64,000 bases of DNA, taken from NCBI GenBank assembly GCA_000309945.1, contig CM001633.1, positions 1,448,723 through 1,512,722 on the forward strand. Reading direction: 5' to 3'. Shown piece after piece: positions 9,394 to 19,603 of the stretch (positions within the stretch are counted from its first letter, which is position 1; every line of letters begins with the position of its first letter). The translations under genes were made by a program, and so were the position numbers. The notes below the pieces were generated by a model. It did no database searches. It was not told the DNA's origin and saw only the letters and a program-made list of their open reading frames with translations. Source of the DNA: Leptolyngbyaceae cyanobacterium JSC-12 (GTDB lineage Bacteria > Cyanobacteriota > Cyanobacteriia > Leptolyngbyales > Leptolyngbyaceae).

Positions 9394-10659
9394 TTAATCG
9401 GTTCTAAGAGCAGCGATTGGGTCAAGGCGGGCGGCGTTGCGGGCAGGAATTACCCCAGCTAGCAGTCCTACGATGAAGGCGAGGGCAAGTCCGGCAATCA
9501 CTGACCACAGGGAAATAATCAAGGGAAATCGAAAGATGACTGCTGCTGCAAACGCCAACCCAATGCCGATAGCGACTCCAACCGCTCCTCCCACCAGCGA
9601 CACGATGATTGCTTCCGTCAAAAACTGGCTGAGAATGGCGCTATTGGTTGCCCCGATCGCTTTGCGAATACCAATCTCACGGGTACGCTCAACCACTGAC
9701 ACCAGCATGATGTTGGCAATACCGATGCCACCCACTACAAGGGAAATCCCCGCGATCGCCCCCACCAGTACGGTAAACAAGCCCACTACGTTACTAAACG
9801 TGTTAATGATATCCACCTGGTTGCTGATACGAAAATCATCCGGTTCGGGGGGATAAATATTATGGCGGATGCGAAGTAAGTTGGTGACCTGAAATTGTGC
9901 CGCTTCTAGCTGAATCTGATCCTTCGCCTTCACCCAAAAGCCGCTGATTGCAGTGCCAGAGAGCGAGTTGTTGCCTACGATACGCGACGACATATTTGTG
10001 AGCGGGATATACACGCGATCGTCCTGATCTTGTCCACCTACTGAGCCTTTTGGCTCCATCACGCCGATCACGGTATAGCGCCCATTTTGAATCCGAACAT
10101 TGGCTCCGATCACTGCTTCGTCTGGCGCAAATAACTCATTGCGCACAGCACTACCCAGTACCACAACAGATTCAGCGTTATTAAGCGAATCCTGGTTGAA
10201 GAACTGTCCCTCTTTCGGAAAAATCTCCTTGACAGTTGGATAATTTAAGTCCGTCCCTAGAATCGATGTAGAGGTATTGCGATCGCTGAATACCACCTGC
10301 CCGAACCGTTGCAAATAGGCGGTAACACCTTCCGCTGCAGGGGCTTGTTGGGCTACTGCCTGGGCATCTTCCCATGTCAGGGTAGAAGCTGACCCCGCCC
10401 CCTGACTGACTCCACCAGAGCGGGCAATCCCCGTTAGCACCAGCATCACATTCGTTCCCAAGGACTGGATCTGCTGTTCCGTGGCTTTTTGCACCCCCTG
10501 CCCTACAGAAGTCACCATAATCACGGAAGCAATGCCAATAACCACCCCTAACATCGTTAAGGATGTTCGCAAACGGTTACTCCACAAGGCTTCCAATGCC
10601 ATTGTGACAATTTCTAGCAAGGAGACTTTGGTGGGGTGTACCTGCTTTGACTTGAGCAT
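9394..10659 (-). CDS. MacB-like ABC transporter permease (FtsX family)
   Basis: The 421-residue protein has one N-terminal membrane helix (about residues 31-52, SLTMLGVVIGIASVIMVTSV), a large periplasmic MacB-type core domain of about 220 residues, and three C-terminal helices ending IPARNAARLDPIAALR, a classic FtsX/MacB tail. Unlike MacB proper there is no fused ATPase domain at the N-terminus. It starts 12 bases after the membrane-fusion protein gene and is surely co-transcribed with it. Tripartite MacAB-type pumps export peptides, siderophores, glycolipids or antibiotics; the substrate is unknown. No ATPase gene follows: the next gene, cbiB, is convergent. Confidence 0.88.
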   Translation of the reverse strand: MLKSKQVHPTKVSLLEIVTMALEALWSNRLRTSLTMLGVVIGIASVIMVTSVGQGVQKATEQQIQSLGTNVMLVLTGIARSGGVSQGAGSASTLTWEDAQAVAQQAPAAEGVTAYLQRFGQVVFSDRNTSTSILGTDLNYPTVKEIFPKEGQFFNQDSLNNAESVVVLGSAVRNELFAPDEAVIGANVRIQNGRYTVIGVMEPKGSVGGQDQDDRVYIPLTNMSSRIVGNNSLSGTAISGFWVKAKDQIQLEAAQFQVTNLLRIRHNIYPPEPDDFRISNQVDIINTFSNVVGLFTVLVGAIAGISLVVGGIGIANIMLVSVVERTREIGIRKAIGATNSAILSQFLTEAIIVSLVGGAVGVAIGIGLAFAAAVIFRFPLIISLWSVIAGLALAFIVGLLAGVIPARNAARLDPIAALRTD

Positions 10660-10671
10660 TGCTCTCTTGCC

Positions 10672-12033
10672 TCAACGACCACTGGGGCGATCGCCACTGC
10701 TGCGCTGTCCACCCCCTCGTTGTCCACCTCCCATACCAGGAAAGATTGAGGGTGTTCTAGACGGCGGACGCTCACCTACCGGAAAACTGAGTAACACTTT
10801 CTGTCCACTTTCTAATCCCTCAGTCACAACAGTCTTGTCATTCACCGTTGCGCCTGTTTTGATGGCTTGAAAACGCGATTTCCCTTCCCCTTGATTTGCT
10901 AGCAATACCCCTGTTCCTTCTTCTCGTCGCACAATCGCCACTGTAGGAATTACCAGAGCATTGGTCAACGTGCCCACATTGAATTCCACATTCACATTCA
11001 TCCCAGCTTTGAGCTGGTTTTTGGGGTCTGCAATCGCCATCTTTACTTCAAAGTTGGTGACGTTTTGTTCGACAGTGGATTGGGTGGCAATTTGGGTTAC
11101 TCGTCCAGTGAAGGTTTGATCGGGGTAGGCATCGGCAGTAATGGTGACACGTTGCCCCAGCTTAATTTTGGGAATACTAGTTTCTGCCACTTTAGCAACC
11201 ACTTGATTGTTGGCAGCCAGCGCCAGAATTGAAGAAGATGTGGCAGAGGAGACTGAACTCCCGGATGTAGTGGGTGTAACAAAAGAACCCGGATCGGCAA
11301 ATTTGCGAGTTACCACGCCGCTGAAGGGTGCCCGAATCACAGTGTCATTGATTTGAGCTTGAATTGTTTGCAACTGTCCCTCTGCCCAGGTAACTTCGGC
11401 TCTTGCCTGGGCCACATCTTCTGGGCGAGACCCCGCTTGTTGCAGTGAGAGCGCTTGTTTTGCCAGATTCAGTTGGGCGATCGCGCGATCGCGGTCTGCC
11501 AGGGACGTATTGTATTCCCGCTGAGAAATTGCCCCAGTGGTGTATAGTTGCTGATTTTGCTGATAATTTTGTTCAGCCTGTCGCAGAGCAGCTTCTGCAT
11601 CTCGAACGCGGGCTTCTGCTTGAGCCACATCCTGAGTTCGGTTACCTGCCAACGCCTTTTGCAAACTGGCTTGGGCTGAAGCCAGTTGCCCTTTTGCTTG
11701 AGTAAGTTGCCCTTGCAGGTTGGAAGCGTCCATATATGCAAGGATTTGCTCCTGCTCCACGCGATCGCCCTCTTTGACCAGCAAATCTTTCAACACACCA
11801 GAGCTTTTAGGGCTGACGTTGACTGAGCGTTCTGGCTGGATCACGCCGTTAGCAGTAATGATGACGGGTAAATTTTCCCGTTCTACGGTGACTGTTTGCA
11901 CCCGCCGTTGCCGTTCCTGGCGTTGAGCCACCTGCATCTGACTGTAGGCAATGTATCCTCCTAATCCCACCAAACCCAATACCAAAATAGGCAATACCCA
12001 TCTCGGCACTTTCAGTTTCCGCAGGTCTTTCAC
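10672..12033 (-). CDS. HlyD/MacA-type periplasmic membrane-fusion protein
   Basis: The 453-residue adaptor has an N-terminal signal anchor (WVLPILVLGLVGLGGYIAYS, about residues 12-32) and a biotinyl-lipoyl half near 70-100 (LLVKEGDRVEQEQILAYMD). A long coiled-coil hairpin rich in Gln/Ala spans about 105-225, followed by the second lipoyl half (VIRAPFSGVV) and the beta-barrel and membrane-proximal domains. The C-terminal 35 residues are Gly/Arg/Ser-rich and likely disordered. The start codon is GTG at 12031-12033. It forms a two-gene unit with the permease 12 bases downstream, bridging it to an outer-membrane TolC-type channel encoded elsewhere. Confidence 0.88.
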   Translation of the reverse strand: MKDLRKLKVPRWVLPILVLGLVGLGGYIAYSQMQVAQRQERQRRVQTVTVERENLPVIITANGVIQPERSVNVSPKSSGVLKDLLVKEGDRVEQEQILAYMDASNLQGQLTQAKGQLASAQASLQKALAGNRTQDVAQAEARVRDAEAALRQAEQNYQQNQQLYTTGAISQREYNTSLADRDRAIAQLNLAKQALSLQQAGSRPEDVAQARAEVTWAEGQLQTIQAQINDTVIRAPFSGVVTRKFADPGSFVTPTTSGSSVSSATSSSILALAANNQVVAKVAETSIPKIKLGQRVTITADAYPDQTFTGRVTQIATQSTVEQNVTNFEVKMAIADPKNQLKAGMNVNVEFNVGTLTNALVIPTVAIVRREEGTGVLLANQGEGKSRFQAIKTGATVNDKTVVTEGLESGQKVLLSFPVGERPPSRTPSIFPGMGGGQRGGGQRSSGDRPSGR

Positions 12034-12175
12034 ACATTTGCTCCTTCTCTGACCTGTGTTGTTCCTATTAGACTTTAACTCTCAAAAATTGGTTCGGGAA
12101 TTCACTGGGATACCGTAGTACGTCTACCTGTCGTGCATCCAACGCTCTTACCTCCTGACTTCTGTCTCCTCCGCG

Positions 12176-12209
12176 CCAAATCTAGAATCTAACCAAATCT
12201 AGAATCTAA
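12176..12209. repeat. 17-bp perfect tandem duplication
   Basis: Two adjacent identical units, CCAAATCTAGAATCTAA, at 12176-12192 and 12193-12209. They lie in the 293-base divergent region between the membrane-fusion protein and the PGM1-like gene. Each unit contains TCTAGA and TTAGATTCTAGA-like symmetry. They could be operator copies or simply a replication-slippage duplication. Confidence 0.8.
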
Positions 12210-12326
12210 AATCAGCCATCTCAAATCCTTCACCTTCCCTCTAACTCACTTTATTCTCATTACCTTATTCTCATCCCCTTCTGGGTAGAGTAGGAGTGAT
12301 AGACGATTGGAGTCGCGGCAGGCATT

Positions 12327-13943
12327 ATGCAAACTCATCTCTCCCCGTCTGAGCCGATGGAGCGCTTTCAGGACTTGCAGCAACAGTTACGGGATCTGTG
12401 GCAGGGGGTTGAAACATTCGATCCTGATGATGCCGATATTGTGGTGGTGCCGTCGTTAAGTCTGGATCAGCGAGAGCTTCAGAAAATTGAAGGATTCCAC
12501 CATTACGAAGAACGGCTGCTGTTTTCCCTGATTCGGTTGCGCCATCCTCGTACCCGCATGATTTACATTACGTCGCAGCCGTTGCATCCCAGTGTGATTG
12601 ACTATTATCTGCAACTGCTGCCAGGGATTCCCTTTTCCCACGCCCGCGATCGCCTTCTGCTCTTGTCTACCTATGACTCTTCACTGAGTCCTCTAAGCCA
12701 AAAGATTCTGGATCGTCCCCGCTTGATTGAACGCATTCGGCAGGCAGTGCGGCGCGATCGCTGCTTCATGATTTGCTATAACTCCACGCCCGCTGAGCGA
12801 AACCTGGCAATCAAAACTGGAATTCCCTTGTTTGCGCTAGATCCTGATCTCTTGAAATGGGGCACAAAAGGGGGCAGTCGGCAAATTTTTGCTGAAGCAG
12901 AGATTCCTCATCCCGATGGCAGCGATTCCGTTTGGTCGGTGAATGAACTGGCAACAGCAGCAGCAGAATTATGGGAGCGGCAACCGAACTTAAAACGCAT
13001 GGTTGTGAAACTGAATGAAGGGTTTTCGGGCGAGGGGAATGCTTTACTGGATTTGCGTCCCATCCATGAAGTAGCTCCGGGTCACGCTTCTCACGCTGCC
13101 CGGATAGGTGCCTTGAAGGAACAGTTTGCCTGTATGCGGTTTGAGGCAAAGGGGGAAACCTGGGAGCGATTTAGCAGTCGTGTGCCGGAACTGGGTGCCA
13201 TTGTAGAGGCGTTTTTGGAAGGGGAAAAGCGATCGCCCAGTGTGCAGGGACGAATTACACCGTTGGGAGACGTGGAAATTATTTCGACGCATGACCAAAT
13301 TTTGGGTGGTCCCAGTGGACAAATTTATCTGGGATGCCGCTTTCCTGCCAACGAAGCCTATCGCCTGCGACTGCAAGATTTAGGAACGAAAATTGGGCGA
13401 AACCTGGCGGAGAAAGGGGCGATCGAACGGTTTGGTGTGGATTTTGTCGCTATTCATCAGCCCAATCAGCCTGGAAAACCAGAATGGGATATTCAGGCGA
13501 TTGAAATTAACCTGCGAAAAGGCGGCACAACTCATCCATTTATGACACTCAAATTTCTCACGAACGGACGCTACGACTCCAGCAGTGGCTTGTTTTACAG
13601 TCAGCAGGGACGTGCCAAATACTACATGGCAACCGACAACCTGCAAAAAGAGCAATATCGGGGTTTGTTGCCTAATGATTTGATGGATATCATTGCCCAA
13701 CACCAACTTCACTTTGACACGGGTACGGAAACAGGCACCGTTTTTCATCTCATGGGCTGTCTTTCTGAATTTGGCAAGTTGGGATTAACCAGTATTGGCA
13801 ACTCGCCCCAGCAAGCTGAAGAGATTTACAACAGACTGATTCGAGCACTGGATGAAGAAACGCGCCCCCTGCAACATCTGCAAAGCAGCGCATCCCCCTC
13901 TGTGACTCCTGGTTCCTCCATGCACTGGAGTGGCAGGTATTAA
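12327..13943 (+). CDS. ATP-grasp protein related to peptide ligase PGM1
   Basis: This 538-residue soluble protein has an ATP-grasp core. The lysine strand MVVKLNEGFSGEGNALLDL lies near residues 229-247, the EAFLEGEKRSPSVQGRI segment near 296, and metal-binding acidic/Asn residues in WDIQAIEINLRKGGTTHPF near 388-406. The N-terminal 170 residues and the C-terminal 100 residues match the cyanobacterial proteins annotated as related to pheganomycin peptide ligase PGM1. PGM1 joins an amino group to a carboxylate with ATP. No peptide precursor or biosynthetic partner gene is adjacent: upstream is a divergent efflux adaptor and downstream tRNA-Val. The substrate is unknown. Confidence 0.8.
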   Translation: MQTHLSPSEPMERFQDLQQQLRDLWQGVETFDPDDADIVVVPSLSLDQRELQKIEGFHHYEERLLFSLIRLRHPRTRMIYITSQPLHPSVIDYYLQLLPGIPFSHARDRLLLLSTYDSSLSPLSQKILDRPRLIERIRQAVRRDRCFMICYNSTPAERNLAIKTGIPLFALDPDLLKWGTKGGSRQIFAEAEIPHPDGSDSVWSVNELATAAAELWERQPNLKRMVVKLNEGFSGEGNALLDLRPIHEVAPGHASHAARIGALKEQFACMRFEAKGETWERFSSRVPELGAIVEAFLEGEKRSPSVQGRITPLGDVEIISTHDQILGGPSGQIYLGCRFPANEAYRLRLQDLGTKIGRNLAEKGAIERFGVDFVAIHQPNQPGKPEWDIQAIEINLRKGGTTHPFMTLKFLTNGRYDSSSGLFYSQQGRAKYYMATDNLQKEQYRGLLPNDLMDIIAQHQLHFDTGTETGTVFHLMGCLSEFGKLGLTSIGNSPQQAEEIYNRLIRALDEETRPLQHLQSSASPSVTPGSSMHWSGRY

Positions 13944-14045
13944 AAGTGAACGCGATCGTCCCTGCTATAAGTCGAGTTAAGCAAAAAGCTTATCACTCAT
14001 TCGCTTGACGGTAACGACAAGACTGACAAACATATCAAGACAACA

Positions 14046-14117
<72 letters not shown>

Positions 14118-14640
14118 GAACCACTTTTCTAAAACAATCAGAAGTAATCAGAAAACCTAGGACAGTTACCTCGTATCTAGAAATATAACATCCTCGATGT
14201 GTTCACATACTGGAATAAGTATTTATGTCTGGATCTATAAGTTCTTATAGCTTTTCCTATTGAAAGGATCTGAGATTGATGGCTTTTCGATCCCTAAGTC
14301 GAGGGTTAGTAATCTTCTCTAGTGGCAACTCAAATCTTCATCGATCTGGTCTCAGAAATGCTTAGACAGGACAAACATAAACCTCTAGCTTAAATCTCCG
14401 AGGTTCTAGCTATCGTCGATCTCCAAAATTTGATAGCAGGGCGTTTGCCTTCTTGTTCATATCCCTTTGGTTGGTGAAACGGCAAGGTAAGGTGATTAGA
14501 ATAACATCGCCTTGCTTAAGGTTATTGGACAAATCTCTTGCCTCCCTCAACTGTTGTTAAACATCGATTGTGAGTTCTAAATGGGACATTGTTGAAACCA
14601 TCACAAGTGAATAAGATTTTAGCCATAGAGTATCAAAATC
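14118..14640. other. Intergenic region with no recognisable gene
   Basis: This stretch of 520 bases lies between tRNA-Val and the end of argS. Base composition is AT-rich and stop codons are frequent in all frames. No RNA family, repeat or promoter pattern was recognised beyond short hairpin potential near 14400-14530. Confidence 0.5.
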
Positions 14641-16398
14641 CTACATTCGTTCGAGGGTTGGGATACCCAGTAGGAAAAGTCCGAGCTTGAGGGTGCGGGC
14701 AGTAAGGTCACAGAGGGCGAGGCGAGAAGTTCGTAAAGGTTCTTCGGCCTGCAAGACGGGGCAGCGATCGTAGAACTGGTTGAACTTTTGGCTAAGTTCA
14801 AACAAATATTGACAGAGTTTATTCGGAAATAAGTCTTGACCAACTTCTTCTACAATTTCATCCAGTTGCAAAAGATGTTTCGCAAGGGTGAATTCAGTAT
14901 CTTCTTGTAGCAAGATTTTGGCATCAGCACTAAGTGCTTCAAAATCAATTTGCCCCTTGCGACTGATGCCCTGCACCCGTACGTAGGCATAAAGCATGTA
15001 GGGAGCTGTATTACCATTCAGCGCCAGCATTTTATCAAAGCTGAAGATGTAGTTACTGGTACGGTTCTGACTCAAATCAGCGTACTTCACCGCGCTAATT
15101 CCGACTACCTGCGCCACATGGTTGATAAATTCCGCTGTTTCCTGACGACCTTCGAATTGGATTCGAGTTTCCAGGTCAGTACGAGCACGATCAACTGCTT
15201 CATCCAGCAAGTCCCGGAGACGTATCGTTTCTCCTGATCGCGTCTTTAGTTTCTTGCCATCCTCCCCCTGCACCAAGCCAAACGGTACATGCACGACTTC
15301 CACTGTATCGGGAAGCCATCCCGCCCGTCTTGCTACCTGAAACACCTGGGCAAAGTGGTTTGCTTGTCCGGCATCGGTAATGTAAATGATGCGATCGCTG
15401 TGGTCTTGCTGAATTCGGTAACGTAGTGCTGCCAGGTCTGTAGTGGCGTAGTTATAGCCACCATCAGACTTTTGCACAATCAGCGGTAGGGGATTGCCAT
15501 CCTTATTGGTGAAGCCTTCCAGGAACACGCACTTAGCCCCGTCATCTTCCACCAGTAAACCTGCTTTGTCCAAATCTTCGACAATGCTGGGTAGCAGGGG
15601 ATTGTAGAACGATTCGCCCCGCTCTATCAGACGAATATCAAGCAAATCATAAATCACCTGAAATTCTTGCCGTGATTGGTCACACAGTAATTCCCAAGCG
15701 CGACGGCTATCTGGATCGCCCGCTTGCAACTTCACCACTTCCAGCCGTGCTGTCTCCCGGAAGGCTTCATCTTCATCAAAGCGCTGCTTGGCTTTCTTGT
15801 AAAAGGCAACCAAATCACCCAAGTCAACAGCATTTGCTGTGGTCAGGGCTTCTGGAGCAACCTCTTTCAAGTAGGTAATCAACATGCCAAACTGTGTTCC
15901 CCAATCACCGACATGGTTTAGACGGAGAACGTCATGACCTTGAAACTCTAGAATGCGGGCAATACAGTCGCCAATAATGGTCGATCGCAGATGCCCAACG
16001 TGCATTTCTTTGGCGATGTTGGGGCTGGAAAAATCCACAATCACCCGCTGGGGCTGTTTTACAGGTGCTATGCCCAACCGCGCATCTGCCTGCATTGCTA
16101 CCAATTGGGCTGCCAGATAGGTTGGTTTTAGCTTCAGGTTGATAAATCCGGGTCCAGCAATTTCCGGCGGTTCGCAAAGTTCACTTACATCCAAATGTTG
16201 CACCAGTTGTTCTGCGATCGCACGGGGTGCTTTACCCAACGGCTTTGCTAGAGACATTGCCACATTGGCTTGATAATCGCCGAATTTGGGATTGCTGGTG
16301 GGCACCAGCATTGGATCTGTGTTAGCAAAGTCATTTCCAAAAGTAGCGACTAAGGCAGATTGGAGGGCAGTGTGCAGATGGGCGATCGTCGATTTCAT
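14641..16398 (-). CDS. argS: Arginyl-tRNA synthetase
   Basis: A 585-residue class I aminoacyl-tRNA synthetase that charges tRNA-Arg. The N-terminal Add-1 domain contains [17 protein letters not shown], which recognises the tRNA D-loop. The HIGH-box variant is HVGHLRS near residue 131, in the context [17 protein letters not shown]. The loop that replaces the usual KMSKS motif is [13 protein letters not shown] near residue 385. The C-terminal helical anticodon-binding domain ends LGIPTLERM. Length is normal. The downstream region holds no further gene on this strand. Confidence 0.96.
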   Translation of the reverse strand: MKSTIAHLHTALQSALVATFGNDFANTDPMLVPTSNPKFGDYQANVAMSLAKPLGKAPRAIAEQLVQHLDVSELCEPPEIAGPGFINLKLKPTYLAAQLVAMQADARLGIAPVKQPQRVIVDFSSPNIAKEMHVGHLRSTIIGDCIARILEFQGHDVLRLNHVGDWGTQFGMLITYLKEVAPEALTTANAVDLGDLVAFYKKAKQRFDEDEAFRETARLEVVKLQAGDPDSRRAWELLCDQSRQEFQVIYDLLDIRLIERGESFYNPLLPSIVEDLDKAGLLVEDDGAKCVFLEGFTNKDGNPLPLIVQKSDGGYNYATTDLAALRYRIQQDHSDRIIYITDAGQANHFAQVFQVARRAGWLPDTVEVVHVPFGLVQGEDGKKLKTRSGETIRLRDLLDEAVDRARTDLETRIQFEGRQETAEFINHVAQVVGISAVKYADLSQNRTSNYIFSFDKMLALNGNTAPYMLYAYVRVQGISRKGQIDFEALSADAKILLQEDTEFTLAKHLLQLDEIVEEVGQDLFPNKLCQYLFELSQKFNQFYDRCPVLQAEEPLRTSRLALCDLTARTLKLGLFLLGIPTLERM

Positions 16399-16437
16399 AG
16401 GTTCAGCAGTGAATGCGCCTATCTAATTTAGCAATGT

Positions 16438-17439
16438 TCATCGCTCCAGCGATCGCCGTTGCAGTTCAGGGGGCGTTCGACAAAATTTTGACTGGGATTG
16501 AAACTCAGTAAATCCAGCAGCTTCCGACAAAGTGTAAAGGGGGCGATTTTTCACCTCATCATAAATCCGCCCAATATATTCGCCCAAAATCCCAATGCTG
16601 AACAGTTGCACGGCACCCAGAAAGAAGATGGCAGCGGCGATAATGGCGTATCCCGTTAAAGGGGAAGTTGGATAGAACAATCGCCAGTAAATTACCAAAA
16701 ATGCCATGACTAACGCCGCGCAGGCAGAAAACATTCCCAAATAGGTGGAAAGCCTGAGTGGCACTGTGGAGAATGCCACCAGTCCATTTACTGCCAAGCC
16801 AAACGATTTACGAAACGTGTATTTCACTTCGCCTGCAAAGCGAGGATCACGCTCAAACGGCACTGCGGTTTGCCGAAACCCAATCCACGATCGCAACCCA
16901 CGAATGTAGCGATTCCGTTCCGGCATGGCATTCAACACATCCACCACCTGCCGATCCATCAAACAAAAATCTCCCGTATCAGTCGGCATTTCCACATCTG
17001 CCAGATGCTTCAATATCCGATAGAACACAAAGGCAGTGAATCGCTTAAACCAACCTTCCTGGCGGCGTTGAACCCGTTGAGCATAGACGACATCAAACCC
17101 ATGCTGCCATTGCTCCACCAGCTTTGGAATCAGTTCGGGTGGGTCTTGCAAATCAGCATCCAGCACCACTACTGCCTGTCCACGAGCAAAATTTAGCCCA
17201 GCCGTGACCGCTATCTGATGCCCAAAGTTGCGAGCAAGGCTCAGGTAACAAATCCGTGCATCCCGTTCCCGCAATTCTCGCATTAGCATCAAGGAGCGAT
17301 CGCGGCTGCCATCATTCACCAAAATCAACTCCACTGCTCCATCCAGCCCATCCATCACCGCCACCACACGGCGATACAGTTCTGGAATGGTCTCCTCTTC
17401 GTTGTAAATCGGGATGATGAAAGAGTATTTGGGAGACAT
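16438..17439 (-). CDS. Family 2 glycosyltransferase, polyprenyl-phosphate type (GtrB/DPM1-like)
   Basis: The 333-residue protein has a GT-A domain at about residues 1-225. It opens with [20 protein letters not shown] and has the nucleotide-sugar-binding [13 protein letters not shown] segment near 92-104. Two C-terminal membrane helices (about 230-255 and 265-290) end in [16 protein letters not shown], the hallmark of GtrB/ArnC-type enzymes that load a sugar onto undecaprenyl phosphate. The C-terminal 35 residues are variable. It lies 39 bases upstream of argS on the same strand and could supply lipid-linked sugar for GT87/GT39-type enzymes such as those at 37.6-43.5 kb, but there is no direct linkage. 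Confidence 0.9.
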   Translation of the reverse strand: MSPKYSFIIPIYNEEETIPELYRRVVAVMDGLDGAVELILVNDGSRDRSLMLMRELRERDARICYLSLARNFGHQIAVTAGLNFARGQAVVVLDADLQDPPELIPKLVEQWQHGFDVVYAQRVQRRQEGWFKRFTAFVFYRILKHLADVEMPTDTGDFCLMDRQVVDVLNAMPERNRYIRGLRSWIGFRQTAVPFERDPRFAGEVKYTFRKSFGLAVNGLVAFSTVPLRLSTYLGMFSACAALVMAFLVIYWRLFYPTSPLTGYAIIAAAIFFLGAVQLFSIGILGEYIGRIYDEVKNRPLYTLSEAAGFTEFQSQSKFCRTPPELQRRSLER

Positions 17440-17546
17440 GGAAAATCAGGAGTCAGAAGGGTAGAAAGAGTAAGAGGGTTAGGGTATTGGGTGTCAGGAG
17501 AAGATTGCACGTTGCAGGAGTTAAAAGTCAGAAGTCAGGATGCGGG

Positions 17547-17616
17547 AGTAAGGAAGTGAAGGAGTAGAAGAGTAGTAAGGAAGTGAAGGAGTAGAAGAGT
17601 GGAGAAGTAAGGAAGT
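17547..17616. repeat. Purine-rich 27-bp tandem repeat (2.4 copies)
   Basis: A 27-base unit beginning AGTAAGGAAGTGAAGGAG occurs perfectly twice, at 17547-17573 and 17574-17600. A partial third copy (AGTAAGGAAGT) lies at 17606-17616. It sits in the 282-base gap between the glycosyltransferase and the pentapeptide gene. The strand is almost purely purine here and switches to almost purely pyrimidine at about 17630-17735, so the two halves could pair or form triplex-like structures. Confidence 0.85.
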
Positions 17617-17721
17617 AGAGAAGTACAACTATCGCTCCATTACCTCTCCACTCCATCACCTCATTACTCCATCACCTCTCCCCAATTCCTATTCCCCATC
17701 ACCCATCTTCAATCTTTCCCC

Positions 17722-19035
17722 TTACCTCCCCAACTTATTGGGAATCCCCTCACATCCACCGGGAATGGTACTGCGCGTTTTGGCTCCTCCCCAGGCACAG
17801 CAGTAATAGCGCTGTTCGTCATTCATTTGCTCGGCTCCAGTGAAGTCAGCACCTTCAATTACGGCTCCTGTGTGTTTGCCGGTGCGGTAGTCGGGTGGTT
17901 CGATGCGGCTGCGAGGACTGGCATCTTCCGCTTTGCCATAGAAGAAGCGAGTGTTATTGAGATCGGCGTAACGCAGTTTGGCATCACATAGGATAGTGCG
18001 GGACAGGTTGGCTTTAACTAGATCAGTGCGGCTGAGATCAGCGCGAATCAGGTTAGCTTCGCTTAAATCAGTCCAGCGCAGATCAGTCCCAGACAAATCG
18101 GCTCCTGCCAGCATGATGCCCAGGTCAATCACGCGCACACCCCGCACTCGGTCTTCTTCATAGCCACCAGTACCGTCTAAGATGGCTCGTCCTAGGCGCA
18201 GATCACGTTTTAAGGGAGAGAGCAATCGGGCGCGGCTGAGGAAGCGGATAATCTTGGCTTTGCCAGAAGCATCGACGCTGCTGAAGATGGCGGCGGTGCG
18301 GCCTTCGGCGATCGCTCGTTCTTGGGGCCAATCTTCCAGCAACCCTTCCTCATCCAGCACTAAATCCGATATGCCCTGGAAATAGGCATCAATGGTTTGC
18401 TGCTGCGTGATTGTGTTTTGCTGAATCGTCAAATCGCGGGAAATGATGTACTGCCGCCATGCGATGTAAACCGCCAAGATCGCAATTAAAATTTGCCCGA
18501 TCGCGCCTAAGACTTCCCCCAGAGCACCAATTGCATCCCACCCTAGATTTGCCAGTGATGTACCGATTTGGCGGAAAACCCCGGTAATTTGCAAAAAGCC
18601 CAATAGCGCGATCGCGCCAAATACGCTGCCAAATAAAATGGCGCGTTCCTGTTCGGGAATGAATTCAACCAGTAAGTGGCGTAGCGGTGCCCACAATATC
18701 TGAATAGCAATAATTAGTCCAACGATAGAGCCAGCAATACTAACCCAAAAGCTGTTTAGTGCTCCTCCCAAAAACATGATCGAGATCGCCAGCAGCAGAA
18801 TTAGCACCCGCGGTGGCTGATTTCCTGGAAGCGTAGTGCCCACAGCCGACAGTCTAGAATTGGAAGAGGGCGAGCGAGCTTCAGCCAATTGGGTTAGATT
18901 CCTCTGCGAAATCGCTGCAATTTCTTCTGCCGATAGAGCCGTTCGCAATGATTCTCTCTCGCCAGAAGTGAGTCCGTTCGGGAACCCATTGCTGGAAGTA
19001 TTATCAGATTTTGAGAATTTAGGATCGGTGGTCAT
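17722..19035 (-). CDS. Membrane-anchored pentapeptide-repeat protein
   Basis: The 437-residue protein has a hydrophilic N-terminus (about 1-70) and two to four hydrophobic segments between about residues 75 and 200 (VLILLLAISIMFLGGAL, FGSVFGAIALLGFLQITGV, IGQILIAILAVYIAW). A linker with QRAIAEGRTAAIFSSVDASGKAKI follows. About ten A(D/N)LxxxDL-type pentapeptides lie at about 320-385, giving a right-handed quadrilateral beta-helix, with a cysteine-containing tail. Pentapeptide proteins are abundant in cyanobacteria and mostly uncharacterised. The membrane domain suggests a scaffold at the plasma or thylakoid membrane facing the cytoplasm. Confidence 0.85.
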   Translation of the reverse strand: MTTDPKFSKSDNTSSNGFPNGLTSGERESLRTALSAEEIAAISQRNLTQLAEARSPSSNSRLSAVGTTLPGNQPPRVLILLLAISIMFLGGALNSFWVSIAGSIVGLIIAIQILWAPLRHLLVEFIPEQERAILFGSVFGAIALLGFLQITGVFRQIGTSLANLGWDAIGALGEVLGAIGQILIAILAVYIAWRQYIISRDLTIQQNTITQQQTIDAYFQGISDLVLDEEGLLEDWPQERAIAEGRTAAIFSSVDASGKAKIIRFLSRARLLSPLKRDLRLGRAILDGTGGYEEDRVRGVRVIDLGIMLAGADLSGTDLRWTDLSEANLIRADLSRTDLVKANLSRTILCDAKLRYADLNNTRFFYGKAEDASPRSRIEPPDYRTGKHTGAVIEGADFTGAEQMNDEQRYYCCAWGGAKTRSTIPGGCEGIPNKLGR

Positions 19036-19102
19036 GCCTCAAACCACGCATGGGACGTTTACGCTTATACTACCCTAGCCCTTTTAGCCTCAAATACAAG
19101 TC

Positions 19103-19516
19103 ATGCCATCTAATTCAATCAGTCTCACTTTAGATGCCGCTCAGAAGTTGCTGCGACAGTTCATTTGCATTGAGCGCATCCCCCCTGAACAACAGCCCGA
19201 CAAAGCAACAATTCAGCAGGCGGTGATGCTAGTTCGCGACCATTCTGATTATCAAATTCTGGGGATTTGCGCGGACACGGCAAACGATGCGATCGCCACC
19301 CTCCATGCCTACCTTACTGCCTTTGGCTTTTCTGAGTTCCCCCAACCATCGTCCATCGAGGGCGCTGTCTATCTCAAATTCAACCCCAAAACAGGGCTGT
19401 GCTATCTGGAACCTTACGACGGCACTCATCGCGGTGTGCTGATTTCTTGCCAATCTGCCTATGAGGGCGATATCAATGCCACCTTTGGGCATTTGCCATT
19501 AGATTTGTTTAGCTAG
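19103..19516 (+). CDS. DUF1824-family cyanobacterial protein
   Basis: The 137-residue soluble protein matches the cyanobacterial DUF1824 pattern, with conserved segments DYQILGICADTANDAI, GAVYLKFNPKTGLCYLEPY and RGVLISCQSAYEGDINATFG near the C-terminus. No catalytic motif is known. It lies 67 bases downstream of the divergent pentapeptide gene and 87 bases before the helicase gene, on the same strand as the latter. Confidence 0.82.
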   Translation: MPSNSISLTLDAAQKLLRQFICIERIPPEQQPDKATIQQAVMLVRDHSDYQILGICADTANDAIATLHAYLTAFGFSEFPQPSSIEGAVYLKFNPKTGLCYLEPYDGTHRGVLISCQSAYEGDINATFGHLPLDLFS

Positions 19517-19603
19517 AATTCAGTTCTAACTTTCAAAAAGTGAATGCTACCAGCGGGAAGGTACAAGAACACTCCTCCCTCGATCAATTCCCCTCATCCT
19601 CCC

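Noticed and set aside
17547-17616. Possible CRISPR array
   Set aside because: Repeats are directly adjacent with no spacers and purine-only composition.
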